Shown here in pieces: positions 31,118 to 40,726 of a stretch of DNA of 64,000 nucleotides. Below the pieces are notes generated by a model, which ran no database searches, was not told where the DNA came from, and saw only the letters and a list, made by a program, of their open reading frames with translations. The position numbers were made by a program, and so were the translations under genes. Each line of letters starts with the position of its first letter. Within the stretch, counting starts at the first letter, position 1. This stretch comes from CAG-273 sp963929915 (GTDB taxonomy: Bacteria; Bacillota; Clostridia; TANB77; CAG-508): positions 19,270 through 83,269 of the forward strand of contig CAWVJY010000002.1 in NCBI GenBank assembly GCA_963929915.1, given 5' to 3'.

Positions 31118-32700
31118 CTTTCTTCTCCCTTCTCACTTTTTTCTGAAGCGACGGAACTTTTAGATAAATCCACATATTGTTTTTCTTGTTCTTCTAATTC
31201 CCATGGTCTAAATCCATTTGCTCTTTCCAAATCTTCTTTATAACATTCAAATTGTTTTGTAAATTCTTCTTGTGGTAGTTCTATAAATTGTCCGGCTGTT
31301 TTATCTGCAAAGTAGAATTTTTTTCCTAATTCATTTGAATTAAGATAAACATATAAAACTGGTCTTTTTTTCTCATCTTGTTTATGGTACACTCTATGAA
31401 TAACACATTTGTTAAAGTTGAAGTTCTTATCATTTAATAGGATATCTTTTAAAACACGCATAGTAGAATTTGGGCATGTAACAAATTCTGGACAAGCTTG
31501 AGAAAGTAGTAAAAATTGCTTTTGAATATCTGTTTCTGGTTCATTTGCATAAAGTTCGTGTAACATCTTTGATTTTTCTATTAAATCTTTAATAGGAAAT
31601 TGCCCATCTTTATCTGCTAGCCCAACACTTGTAAATAATGCTCTTAAATTTTGTTCATTTAAGCTTAAAGTTATATTTCTTAATTGAGAATCATTTTTGT
31701 GACTATTGCTATCTTTTCCGTCTTCATCTATATCTAATTTTCTTGCTTGTTCATAACTAATACAAAAATTATCTGGTATAGCATTAAATCTATGGCTTGT
31801 TAAATTCCATGTTGGGTCTACTATGGTATCACCTTTTTGTAATTCTCCATTTTCATCTGGAAGTTCTATATCTTTCACTTTTAGAAATGCATGATTTTCA
31901 CTTTGCACAATTTCACTTTCAATACCTATTCTTTGCAAAATATATTGTTCTACTGCTGCTATTCCATTACAAACACCATAACCAGAAGTAATAATTTTCC
32001 ATAATGCCCTAGCATCTTTTGGGTTAAACACTTCTGTCTCATAATCTGGAGTATAGCTTATTTTTTTACCAATAGCATGGTCAATAATCGCCATTTTTTG
32101 TAATTTAGAATAGCTAGGATCTAAGCTATTAACAAGGGAGCTTATCCATTGTTCTGCTTTTTTATATTCATTTGGAGTAGAAAAAAATTGTATCGCGTAA
32201 GCTATTTCATTGCTTACTTCCATATTAGGGCAAATATCACATAATTGTAAAAAATTTTTTCTTTGTTCTTCATCAAATCTTTCTGGATTAACTCTCATTA
32301 TGGCATCTAGTCCACGATAATCTTCCAAATTTCTTTCTAAGTTTAAAATAACACGTCCAGTATATACTGATGTTGGAATACTAAGTGCTGTTTTATATTC
32401 TTCTGGGAAATCTGTAGTATCAATCTCTCGTTTTACCTTTTCTTTCAACGTTGCCAAGATTTCCATTTTCTCATTTAGTGTTAAATTAAAATTTTCTAAA
32501 TTTATTACAACCTCTTTTTGTTGCTCAGCATTAAATTCACGTATAATTTCATATGGACGAATATCTATTGTACTACAAAATTCTTTACACTCTTGTAAAA
32601 ATTGGTGTAAAGTTTCTATATCCAATAATGATAGTATGTCTAATTTCTCATATTTTGTATGAGCTTTTTCTAATCTTTTTTTTAAAATTTGAATATCCAT
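31114..32700 (-). CDS. Transglutaminase-like cysteine protease-fold protein
   Basis: The 528-residue protein has a papain/transglutaminase core at about 205-310. Catalytic Cys244 lies in SGYGVCNGIAAVEQYIL, His near 270 in SENHAFLKVKDI and Asp near 295 in TIVDPTWNLT. The N-terminal 200 residues are helical with no known motif. The C-terminus has beta-rich YVYLNSNELGKKFYF. There is no signal peptide, so it may act in the cytoplasm. Bacterial members include proteases and crosslinkers, and the substrate here is unknown. The start follows AGAGGAG. The downstream gene is coupled by ATGA overlap. Confidence 0.75.
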   Translation of the reverse strand: MDIQILKKRLEKAHTKYEKLDILSLLDIETLHQFLQECKEFCSTIDIRPYEIIREFNAEQQKEVVINLENFNLTLNEKMEILATLKEKVKREIDTTDFPEEYKTALSIPTSVYTGRVILNLERNLEDYRGLDAIMRVNPERFDEEQRKNFLQLCDICPNMEVSNEIAYAIQFFSTPNEYKKAEQWISSLVNSLDPSYSKLQKMAIIDHAIGKKISYTPDYETEVFNPKDARALWKIITSGYGVCNGIAAVEQYILQRIGIESEIVQSENHAFLKVKDIELPDENGELQKGDTIVDPTWNLTSHRFNAIPDNFCISYEQARKLDIDEDGKDSNSHKNDSQLRNITLSLNEQNLRALFTSVGLADKDGQFPIKDLIEKSKMLHELYANEPETDIQKQFLLLSQACPEFVTCPNSTMRVLKDILLNDKNFNFNKCVIHRVYHKQDEKKRPVLYVYLNSNELGKKFYFADKTAGQFIELPQEEFTKQFECYKEDLERANGFRPWELEEQEKQYVDLSKSSVASEKSEKGEER

Positions 32701-32974
32701 TATTTCTCCTCTTTGGCTCTTTATCTCTTGTTTTGCATCTTTTCTTCCTTAAGTATTATTTTATAAAATTTGTTACGTTTTTATTTATTATACATTCACA
32801 AGTTACGAACTTTGTTCTCTTTCTAAGGATATTATAGAATAAATAAAAATGATTTTCAATACTTATATAAAATAAATTCATAAAAAATGGAATTGGACAG
32901 TTTTTTTGGAATAAATATTGATAAAAAATAATTTTTAGTATATACTATTAGTAGTTTATTAAAGGAGATATGCT

Positions 32975-34231
32975 ATGGAAATTAAAAGAAATTATTATTT
33001 AAATAAATTAATAGCTAAAAAAGAAAACAAACTTATAAAAATAATTACAGGTATTAGAAGAAGTGGTAAATCATATTTACTTGATCCAATTTTTAAGAAC
33101 TATTTACTAGAAAGTGATGTCAATGAAGACCACATTATAAAATTAGAATTAGACTCTATTGAGAACGAAGAATATACTAATCCTAAAAAACTTTATGAAT
33201 ATATTATGAATAAAGTAATTGATAGCAATACTTACTATATTATTTTAGACGAAATTCAAAAAGTAGATAATTTTGAAAGTGTTTTAAATAGCTTTTTAAG
33301 AAAATCGAATTTAGATGTATATGTAACAGGAAGTAATTCTAAATTTTTATCTTCTGATATAATTACTGAATTTAGAGGTCGTGGTGATGAGATAAAAGTT
33401 TACCCTCTAAGCTTTTCTGAATTTATGTCAGTATATGATGGTAATGAAGTAAAAGCACTAGATGAATATATAAATTATGGAGGATTACCTCTAATTACAT
33501 CTTTTAAAACAGCCGAAGAAAAAATCGATTACTTAAATTTTCAAAAAGATAATGTATATATTAATGATGTAATTGAAAGAAATGATATAAGAAACGATGA
33601 AGAATTAAAAACTTTAATAGAGATAATATCTTCAAGTATAGGTTCTCTTACTAATCCAACAAAACTATATAACACATTTATTAGTAGAGGAAATAAAAAT
33701 ATTACAAATAAAACAATAGCATTATATTTAAAATATTTAGAAGAAGCCTTTTTAATTGAAAAATCTAAAAGATTTGATGTAAAAGGAAAGAAATATATTG
33801 AAACTCCATCAAAATATTATTTCGTAGATATTGGAATTAGAAATAGTTTAATTAATTTTAGACAATTAGAAAAAAATCATATAATGGAAAATATAATATA
33901 TACAGAACTTAGAAGAAGAGGTTTTAATGTTGATGTAGGCGTTGTAGAAAAAAGAAATAATTTAGATAATGGTAAAAAAGATTATAAACAATTAGAAATA
34001 GATTTTGTAGTAAATAAAGGTAGTGATAAATATTATATTCAATCAGCGTACAGCATAGAGGATAATAATAAAAAAGAGCAAGAGCTACAATCACTTTTAA
34101 ATGTGGGAGATAATTTTAAGAAAATAGTTATAGTTTATGATCATTTTATTAAATGGCAAGATGATAATGGAATAATATATATGAGTATATATGATTTTTT
34201 ATTAAACGAGAATAGCCTTAAGGATGCATAA
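32975..34231 (+). CDS. AAA_14/DUF4143 family ATPase
   Basis: The 418-residue protein has Walker A GIRRSGKSYLL, Walker B YYIILDEIQKV, sensor VTGSNSKFL, the RGR motif in EFRGRGDEIKVYPLSFSEF, and the C-terminal DUF4143 domain with YFVDIGIRNSLINF and the nuclease-like QLEIDFVVN. This family is widespread in gut anaerobes, often alone and in many copies. Its function is not settled. The ELxxxGxxVxVGxxxxxxxEIDFVV end resembles a PD-(D/E)xK-type fold. It is a single plus-strand gene among minus-strand genes, with AAAGGAG before the ATG. Confidence 0.9.
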   Translation: MEIKRNYYLNKLIAKKENKLIKIITGIRRSGKSYLLDPIFKNYLLESDVNEDHIIKLELDSIENEEYTNPKKLYEYIMNKVIDSNTYYIILDEIQKVDNFESVLNSFLRKSNLDVYVTGSNSKFLSSDIITEFRGRGDEIKVYPLSFSEFMSVYDGNEVKALDEYINYGGLPLITSFKTAEEKIDYLNFQKDNVYINDVIERNDIRNDEELKTLIEIISSSIGSLTNPTKLYNTFISRGNKNITNKTIALYLKYLEEAFLIEKSKRFDVKGKKYIETPSKYYFVDIGIRNSLINFRQLEKNHIMENIIYTELRRRGFNVDVGVVEKRNNLDNGKKDYKQLEIDFVVNKGSDKYYIQSAYSIEDNNKKEQELQSLLNVGDNFKKIVIVYDHFIKWQDDNGIIYMSIYDFLLNENSLKDA

Positions 34232-34268
34232 GAATAAAGACTGATAGAATTATATAAAATCTATTAGT

Positions 34269-34294
34269 CTTAAAAAAAGCTCCTACATAGGAGT
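34269..34294 (-). terminator. Terminator of tRNA-Gly
   Basis: CTCCTA-CA-TAGGAG forms a compact hairpin, followed on the minus strand by CTTTTTTT. It lies 11 bases after the tRNA. Confidence 0.8.
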
Positions 34295-34304
34295 ACAAAT
34301 CAAA

Positions 34305-34378
<74 letters not shown>

Positions 34379-34524
34379 ATTATTATTTACTTTGTTCATA
34401 CTGTTTTGCATGAACAAATAATATTATAAATGGTATTTTGTATTTTGTCAATTACTTTTATGAATTTTTTTTTCATTTCTTGCATATTTTTTTATAAAAT
34501 AAAGAAAGGGTAAATGTACAAAAT

Positions 34525-35335
34525 ATGAAATTTCTTATTGATTATTGTAAAGGGATTTTAATTGGTAGTGGTGCAATTTTGCCAGGTATTAGTAGTGGTG
34601 TTTTTTGTGTTATTCTTGGTATTTATGAAAAATTAATTGATAGTGTGCTAAACTTATTTCATGACTTTAAGAAAAATTTTATTTTTCTTCTTCCTATTGG
34701 TCTTGGTGGAATTACAGGAGTGTTATTAGTAGGCAAATTGCTTAATTTTCTCTTTAATGAATACCCTATGCCAACTAAGTTTTGCTTTATCGGTCTTATT
34801 TTAGGTAGTATTCCTGTATTATTCAGGCAAGCAAATCAGAAAAACGGTTTTCGACTTTCCCATCTCCTTTTTCTAGTAATTGCTTTTTTTATTGGTTTTC
34901 TTTCTGTTAAATTAAAAACTATATTGCCAAATCTCATTAGCTTAGACTTAGGAGAAAATAACTTTTTCTATTTTATACTTTCTGGATTTCTTATGTCCGT
35001 TGGTATTGTAGTTCCTGGCGTAAGTAGTAGTGTTATTTTAATGTGTTTACGGTGTTTATAATCTTTATTTAGGTGCTATTTCTACTGTAAATTTATCTAT
35101 ATTAATTCCTATGGCAATTGGACTTTTACTTGGAAGTCTATTGTTTTTAAAAGTAATTCAGTTTTTATTAAAACATTATTATACGCAAACTTTTTATGCC
35201 ATTATTGGATTTGTATTAGGCTCTGTTCTCATTCTATATCCTGGATTTAACTTTAGTTTAGAAGGCTTTATCTCTATTGGATTATTCATTTTAGGTTTTT
35301 ACATTGGTTTAAAGTTTGAAAAAGTCAGCCAGTAG
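34525..35335 (+). CDS. DUF368 family membrane protein (frameshifted by one extra base)
   Basis: The first ORF reads GILIGSGAILPGISSGVFCVILGIYEKLI, the DUF368 signature, and the half-repeat VGIVVPGVSSSVILM. An extra C at 35050 (TTA-C-GGT) breaks it; removing it gives LGVYNLYLGAISTVNLSILIP and joins the second ORF to about 269 residues. About eight membrane helices with two inverted PG(I/V)S motifs indicate a duplicated transporter fold. DUF368 proteins have been linked to undecaprenyl phosphate recycling; that role is family knowledge. The stop codon lies in a GGGACGG repeat. Confidence 0.88.
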
Positions 35336-35412
35336 GGACGGTCCTTTTTGGCTGATTTTCGACCATTGGGGACGTTCCCTTTTGGCTGAAAAACAACCAA
35401 AAGGGACACTCC
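35333..35412. repeat. TAGGGACGGTCC/TTTTGGCTGA repeat cluster
   Basis: Units such as CAGCCAGTAGGGACGGTCC, TTTTTGGCTGATTTTCGACC and ATTGGGGACGTTCCC follow each other with inverted partners. They begin in the last codons of the DUF368 gene and supply its TAG stop. The same units occur at 60401-60457. Confidence 0.85.
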
Positions 35413-35511
35413 TCCTCTTTTTTATTTCTAAATAAAAGGAATGTCCCTAATGTAGCTAAAAGTAATAGTAACTAAAATCAACAAAAAAATAAACGCTCCT
35501 AATAGCCGTAA

Positions 35512-35562
35512 AAGAAGTGTCCCAAGTTACCCTAGATAGGGTAACTCTCCCCGTCCCTACTT
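35512..35562. repeat. GTGTCCCAAGTTACCCTAGATAGGG repeat
   Basis: AGTGTCCCAAGTTACCCTA with inverted partner TAGGGTAACTCTCCCCGTCC ends at the stop codon of the U32 peptidase gene. It resembles the core-swapped hairpin units at 20531-20576. Confidence 0.75.
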
Positions 35563-36849
35563 ACCTCTCCTCAAAATCCAACCTTTTTCTGCGGGAATTG
35601 GTAGAGACATAAGGACTGTTTGTCCAGCTTTTCCTGGGTTTACTGTTGATATTTCTTTTCCAGTTTCTGTATCCCATAGTTCTTCAATTTCAAAAGAAAC
35701 TGTTTCTATTTGGTTTGGTATTAGTATTTCCATTTTATCTCCAACAGTTAACTTATTTTTAATTTCTATTACATAAATATTGTCTTTATCTTCATCTTTG
35801 TTTTTTGCCATTGCATTTCCGCTTTTTGCAAGAGCATCCTCTTTTTTATAGGCTTCTAATACTTTTCCCCCAAATTCATAATTTGGATTATATTGTTTTC
35901 CTTCATATTCTTGAAAGTCTTTGTTGTTTCTATCATTAAAATAAAAGGTGGTTAATCCTCTTGTTTTTGTTTTTTCTAACTCTTTTAAGTATTTTGTTGC
36001 ATCATAATTTTTTGGGTCTTTGGCATAATCATCAATGGCATTGCGATAAGCATTTACAACAGATGCTAAATAATATTCTGTTTTTAGTCTTCCTTCTATT
36101 TTTAAACTATCGATTCCCATTTCTATAATTTCTGGAATTTCTTTTATTAAACATAAATCTTTAGATGAAAAAATATAGGTACCTTTTTCGTCATATTCTA
36201 CTGGCATTAAATTGCCTGGATTATTATGTTCTTCTACATAAACATTATATGCCCATCTACAACTTTGCGCACAATCTCCTAAGTTGGCACTTCTTCCTGC
36301 TAAAAAGTCACTTAAAAAACATCTTCCAGAATAGCCAAAACAAATGGCACCATGAACAAATATTTCTACTTCTAAGTCTTTTTCTTTGTTGTTCATAATT
36401 TCTCTTATTTGTTCCTTATTTAATTCTCTTCCTAGAATAACCCTAGATGCTCCATTTTTATGCCAAAAGTTAGCTGTATGGTAACTTACAATATTTGCTT
36501 GTGTACTAACATGAATTGGAACATCTGGTGCATATTGTTTTAAAATTTCCATTACTCCACCATCAGAGGCAATAATGGCATCTACTTTTAAGTCATTTAA
36601 CATTTTGGCTTGTTTTTTTATTTCTTCATAATAGCTATCCCAGGCATAAATATTAATAGCGGCATACACTTTTTTTCCAATACTGTGGGCATATTTAATT
36701 GTTTTTGCTAGTTCGTCATTGTCTACTTCTGCTCTACTTCTTAAGGACAATGTTCCTGTTCCGCAATAAACAGCATCTGCTCCATATAGGAATGCCGTTT
36801 TTGCTTTTTCAAAAGATCCTGCTGGTGCTAATAATTCTGGCTTTTTCAT
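35557..36849 (-). CDS. U32 family peptidase / tRNA hydroxylation protein (TrhP-like)
   Basis: The 430-residue protein has the TIM-barrel start KKPELLAPAGSFEKAKTAFLYGADAVYCG, the U32 signature EIFVHGAICFGYSGRCFLSDFLAGRSANLGDCAQSCRW (cysteines for an Fe-S cluster) and the C-terminal barrel domain with VIEIKNKLTVGD. U32 proteins of this class (YegQ/TrhP, YrrN/YrrO) are known for prephenate-dependent hydroxylation of U34 in tRNA. A TrmR-like methyltransferase that would act on the same base lies 3 kb away. The start has AAGGAG upstream. Confidence 0.9.
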   Translation of the reverse strand: MKKPELLAPAGSFEKAKTAFLYGADAVYCGTGTLSLRSRAEVDNDELAKTIKYAHSIGKKVYAAINIYAWDSYYEEIKKQAKMLNDLKVDAIIASDGGVMEILKQYAPDVPIHVSTQANIVSYHTANFWHKNGASRVILGRELNKEQIREIMNNKEKDLEVEIFVHGAICFGYSGRCFLSDFLAGRSANLGDCAQSCRWAYNVYVEEHNNPGNLMPVEYDEKGTYIFSSKDLCLIKEIPEIIEMGIDSLKIEGRLKTEYYLASVVNAYRNAIDDYAKDPKNYDATKYLKELEKTKTRGLTTFYFNDRNNKDFQEYEGKQYNPNYEFGGKVLEAYKKEDALAKSGNAMAKNKDEDKDNIYVIEIKNKLTVGDKMEILIPNQIETVSFEIEELWDTETGKEISTVNPGKAGQTVLMSLPIPAEKGWILRRGK

Positions 36850-37009
36850 TTTTTTATTTTTATCTCCTTGTTTTACTTTTTATAAATTTTTTCATTTATT
36901 TTTGTTTTTCATTTTATACTTATTACTTTTTTCATCTCATTTTATGTGATATCATAATCCAATATTTTTGAAACAATTTTATTTTTTTCATTTTTCTAGT
37001 ACTATTAAA

Positions 37010-37813
37010 TTAAAATCCTATTTCTCCATAATCCATTTCTTCTTTTTGTGAATCATCATATTGATATTCTTCTAATACTCTTTGTTGTAAATCTAAAATT
37101 CTTTCTCTTTCTGTTAAGTTTATATTAGGATAAACTGGCTCTAGTACTTTAGCATAAATACATTTCTTTTTCTTATACAAACTAAAGATACCTTCTGGTT
37201 CTTCAAATTGATAGAAAATAGGAACAATAGGTACATTTGCTTCTACTGCTAATTGAAACGCACCTTTTTTGAATTCTCTTATTTTTTCATAATAAGGCCA
37301 TAATGCTCCTTCTGGATAGAAATGTACTGTTTTCCCTTCTTTTAGAGCTTGCTTAATTTCTTGTTTCCATCTCACTTTTTGTGATTGTTTATTAGGAATT
37401 GGTACTGCATATAAAAGTCTTATTAAATGTCTAATAACTGGTATTTTAAAATTGCTTGCTAAACTAGTAAAGTAAGTTCTGCAAGGAAAATTTACTAATG
37501 CATTCATAGTACAATCCATTGGATGAATATGATTAGAAATGGTAACTTTGCCATTTTCCACTTTTCGCATATTTTCTTTATTTTCTATTCTAAAACCAAA
37601 TAACACTTTATTTAATATCCAAACAACAGGTGTAAAAACATGAAATACCAAATTAGAAAACAAATTAAAAATGTTATTTTTGCAAATAAATTGGTAATTA
37701 TCTTTTATTTCAAATTTTAGAGGCTCCCACATATGAAAAACTTGGGTATCCCCTTTTAAATTATCATATTTTGTTTTTTCATATTCTAATTCGTCATATT
37801 TTACTTCTTTCAT
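37010..37813 (-). CDS. PlsC-type acyltransferase
   Basis: The 267-residue protein has the acyltransferase block I NHIHPMD (NHx4D), block II around CRTYFTSLASNFKIPVI, block III HFYPEGALWP and block IV VPIVPIF. One hydrophobic segment (FSNLVFHVFTPVVWIL) anchors it near residue 60. It is longer at the N-terminus than typical 1-acylglycerol-3-phosphate acyltransferases by about 60 residues. It probably acylates a lysophospholipid or glycolipid at the inner membrane face. A glycosyltransferase lies 150 bases upstream on the same strand, which would fit glycolipid synthesis. Confidence 0.85.
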   Translation of the reverse strand: MKEVKYDELEYEKTKYDNLKGDTQVFHMWEPLKFEIKDNYQFICKNNIFNLFSNLVFHVFTPVVWILNKVLFGFRIENKENMRKVENGKVTISNHIHPMDCTMNALVNFPCRTYFTSLASNFKIPVIRHLIRLLYAVPIPNKQSQKVRWKQEIKQALKEGKTVHFYPEGALWPYYEKIREFKKGAFQLAVEANVPIVPIFYQFEEPEGIFSLYKKKKCIYAKVLEPVYPNINLTERERILDLQQRVLEEYQYDDSQKEEMDYGEIGF

Positions 37814-37963
37814 TCCTTTATTTTCCTTTTCTTTTTCTATTTTCTTTGCAATTCTATTTTGTGTTTCGCCTTTGATTTTCTTTTGTTTTTTCTTTGTAAT
37901 ATACTGTATTTCAGTTGCTACCTCTTTATATTCTATTATTTTAGTAAATTAATATGTCTTATT

Positions 37964-39094
37964 TTATTTACTTCTTTCTTCTATTTCCTCTTGAAACATT
38001 TCTTCCATCTTTTTCATACTTTTTTCTATTTTAAAGTTTTCTGCAAATTTTGCATACTCTTTTTCTTGTTTTTTCTTTTCTTCTACATTATCTAGCCAAT
38101 AATCAATTTTTTGCGTTAAATCTGTGCTATTTCCTGCTTCAAAAAGACTTCTTTCATCTAAAGCAAATTGTTTAGTTGCAGATTGGTCACTTTTAGCAAT
38201 AATAGGCACTAAGCCTGTAGCAATTGCTTCTATACATGAAATTGCTTCTATTTCTGCGTCTGAAGTATGTATATATAAGTCGGTATAGCTTAGCAATTTC
38301 TTTAGTTCTTCTTTGGTATAAAATGCCATAATAGGTTTATTTTGTAGTGTTTCGCTTAATTTAGCATAATGCTTTTTCATTGGTCCATTACCTGCAAAAA
38401 CAAGTTGTATTTTATCTGCATATTTAGATTGTTTAGCAGCTTCTATTAATAAATCTTGTCTCTTTTCACCAGATAGTCTTCCTACCATAGTAATGACAAT
38501 TTTATCTTTTAACTCTTCTGGTTTTTCTGATTTTTTATAAACCCAGTCTGATTCAATTCCATTAGAAATCACATGCATTTTGGCTGTGTAACCATGTTTG
38601 ATTAATTCATCTGCAATTAGCTTACTAGGACAATGAATATGATGAAATCTATTAAAAAATTTATCTCTAAACAGAAAATAAATTTGGTCATTAATTTTAG
38701 TTTGCTTTCCTAACCCAATAGAGTAAGTAATATTTTCTGGTTGTACATGGAAGGCAGTAGTTCTTGGTTTATTTAGTTCTTCACATATCTTAAGTCCTTT
38801 ACTAGATAATAAAAAAGGCATATAAAAATGTACTACTTCTGCCCACTCTATTGCTTTTCTTAATTTTTCTTCATCTGGCTTTGCAAATTCCATACCTTGT
38901 GATTTTACAATTTTATTAGCAATAGGTGGTAATTTAAATTCTTTTACTGTATATTTATCTTTTTCTTCTTTACCTGTACTAATAACTCTTACTTCATTTC
39001 CATCTTTTCTTAAGTTTTCTACAAATCTTCTTGCTGAAATGGTAGTTCCATTATTTGCTCCATCATACTGGTCTATTACAACTAGTATTTTCAT
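37964..39094 (-). CDS. GT4-family glycosyltransferase (diacylglycerol glucosyltransferase-like)
   Basis: The 376-residue GT-B enzyme opens MKILVVIDQYDGANNGTTIS and has the GT4 pieces VISNGIESDWVY, VGRLSGEKRQDLLIEAA and the E-x7-E nucleotide-sugar motif in TSDAEIEAISCIEAIATG. The GTxxS start and HFHxPxxLSxxA-like VVHFYMPFLLSSKGL recall processive diacylglycerol glucosyltransferases, though these features are shared with other GT4 enzymes. The neighbouring PlsC-like gene supports a lipid-linked role. It is predicted to act at the cytoplasmic membrane surface. Confidence 0.82.
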   Translation of the reverse strand: MKILVVIDQYDGANNGTTISARRFVENLRKDGNEVRVISTGKEEKDKYTVKEFKLPPIANKIVKSQGMEFAKPDEEKLRKAIEWAEVVHFYMPFLLSSKGLKICEELNKPRTTAFHVQPENITYSIGLGKQTKINDQIYFLFRDKFFNRFHHIHCPSKLIADELIKHGYTAKMHVISNGIESDWVYKKSEKPEELKDKIVITMVGRLSGEKRQDLLIEAAKQSKYADKIQLVFAGNGPMKKHYAKLSETLQNKPIMAFYTKEELKKLLSYTDLYIHTSDAEIEAISCIEAIATGLVPIIAKSDQSATKQFALDERSLFEAGNSTDLTQKIDYWLDNVEEKKKQEKEYAKFAENFKIEKSMKKMEEMFQEEIEERSK

Positions 39095-39213
39095 TTTTTA
39101 TTCAATTCCTTTCCATAACTATATTTCGTAAGGATTTCACTTATGTAAAAAGTTTTGTAGTTTTGTTTTCTATAAAATTATATCATATTTTTATTATTTT
39201 GACTACTACTTTT

Positions 39214-39313
39214 TGTCAATGGGGACGGAGAATTTTGACAACTTTTGAATTAAGATTTAATAAAAATAAATATTTTTTAAAAAAGTTGTCAAAATTCTCC
39301 GTCCCCATTGACA
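39214..39313. repeat. Paired inverted TGTCAATGGGGACGG repeats
   Basis: Two perfect 31-bp inverted copies (39214-39244 and 39283-39313) are separated by 38 bases of AT-rich DNA. Each copy also carries its own TGTCAA/TTGACA ends. The whole would form a long hairpin between the glycosyltransferase and the PF06541 gene. Confidence 0.93.
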
Positions 39314-39409
39314 CTTTCTTAAGACTCTCTTAAGAAGTAAAGTTATATATTTACTTTTTTTTCATAATTTGATAAGATATGTTTTAGAAAAAAATGAGGG
39401 TGTTTATAT

Positions 39410-40048
39410 ATGTTAGATTCTATAGATAACAAAAATTTAAATAGTGAAAGTTTAAAAAATGAAGAAGTACTAGATAATATGGTAGTAGCAGATACAATCG
39501 AAATTTCCAAAAGCAAAAAAAAGCTTAAATTAAATAGATTTCAGCTTTTTATCTTATATTTTTTCTTATTTGCTTTTATTGGTTGGCTAATGGAAACTGT
39601 ATATGCTATTTTTACTTTAGGGCATTTTGTAAAAAGAGGTTTTCTATTTGGTCCTATTTGTCCTATTTATGGCTATGGTGCTTTAATGCTTATTTATTTT
39701 TTAGGTAGATATAGAAAAAATAATTTGAAGTTATTCTTTTATGCTGCTATTCTTTTTTCTGCTTTTGAGTATGTAACAAGTTATGTGTTAGATGCGCTTT
39801 TTGGTATGCATTGGTGGGATTATTCTAATGATTACTTTAATTTAAATGGTCGTATTACTCTTTCTTTTTCTATTGCTTGGGGCATTATTGCTATTTTATT
39901 TGTTAACCATGTATATCCATTCTTTAAAAAGAAATTAAATATTATATTAGCCAAAATTTCTTACAAAGTAAAAACTTGCATAATTTATATACTTTCCTCT
40001 GTTTTTGTAATTGATACCATTGCTTCTTGTATTAAATATTTGCTATAA
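39410..40048 (+). CDS. PF06541-type membrane protein (putative ABC-transporter type IV)
   Basis: The 212-residue protein has a hydrophilic 40-residue N-terminus, then about five membrane helices with LFAFIGWLMETVYAIF, KRGFLFGPICPIYGYGAL and FEYVTSYVLDALFGMHWWDYS. These match the GWxxE...RGFLxGPxxPIYGxG...WDYS pattern of the CmpB-like family PF06541. Function is not established. It converges with the methyltransferase gene and overlaps it by 17 bases at the 3' ends. Confidence 0.85.
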   Translation: MLDSIDNKNLNSESLKNEEVLDNMVVADTIEISKSKKKLKLNRFQLFILYFFLFAFIGWLMETVYAIFTLGHFVKRGFLFGPICPIYGYGALMLIYFLGRYRKNNLKLFFYAAILFSAFEYVTSYVLDALFGMHWWDYSNDYFNLNGRITLSFSIAWGIIAILFVNHVYPFFKKKLNIILAKISYKVKTCIIYILSSVFVIDTIASCIKYLL

Positions 40049-40628
40049 CTTTTGTTATAGCAAGACCATCTCCTACTTCTAATATCTGTGTTTCAAGATT
40101 TGGATTTTGTGTAATTTCTGCAATATATTCTCGCAGGTTTCTTACTGCAGTACGTTGTTTATGTTTATTATAATCACTCATTACATATCCTTTATACAAG
40201 ACATTATCTGCAATAATAGTTCCACCTGGTTTTATCATTCTTAAAGCCTCTTTTAAAAAGAAAGGGTACTTTCCTTTTGCAGCATCTATAAACACCACAT
40301 CATATTGTTCTTGTAAAGTAGGTAATATTTCTACTGCATCCCCTTCATAGATTTGGATTTTATCTTCCACTTCTACTTTTTTGATATTTTCTCTTGCTTC
40401 AGATGCTCTAGCAGAATCTCGTTCAATAGTATCTATTTTTCCATCATTTGCTAAATAGCTTGAAAAGCAGATGGCTGAATAGCCAACTGCCGTTCCTATT
40501 TCTAAAATTCTTTTCGGTTTTATTTTACTTAAAATATTTGCCACTACTTCTAGAGTGTCATCCATAATAATAGGAATGTGCTCTTCTAAAGCTTTTTGTT
40601 TTATTTTTTCTAGCTCTATTACATTCAT
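40032..40628 (-). CDS. O-methyltransferase, TrmR/YrrM-like
   Basis: The 198-residue class I SAM methyltransferase shows motif I ILEIGTAVGYSAICFS, the acidic motif IDTIERD, the metal-binding YDVVFIDAAKGKY (Asp) and ADNVLYKG (Asn). This is the catechol-OMT/TrmR group. TrmR methylates 5-hydroxyuridine 34 of tRNA to 5-methoxyuridine in B. subtilis, where it is next to U32 genes. The U32 gene at 35557-36849 makes that role likely here, though other small O-methyltransferases look similar. Confidence 0.85.
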   Translation of the reverse strand: MNVIELEKIKQKALEEHIPIIMDDTLEVVANILSKIKPKRILEIGTAVGYSAICFSSYLANDGKIDTIERDSARASEARENIKKVEVEDKIQIYEGDAVEILPTLQEQYDVVFIDAAKGKYPFFLKEALRMIKPGGTIIADNVLYKGYVMSDYNKHKQRTAVRNLREYIAEITQNPNLETQILEVGDGLAITKVIANI

Positions 40629-40726
40629 CTATCTTCTTTCACTTTCTTATCTTTATTTTCATTTCTTGCTTTTTTACTATTTTATTTAACTTTTTATAAT
40701 TACACATTTATTTTCAGTATTATTTT

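Noticed and set aside
35557..36849. Protease reading of the U32 gene
   Set aside because: Although named peptidase U32, this subgroup with the Cys-rich GRxFLSDxxxGRSAN signature is better explained as a tRNA-hydroxylation protein. No collagenase evidence is visible.
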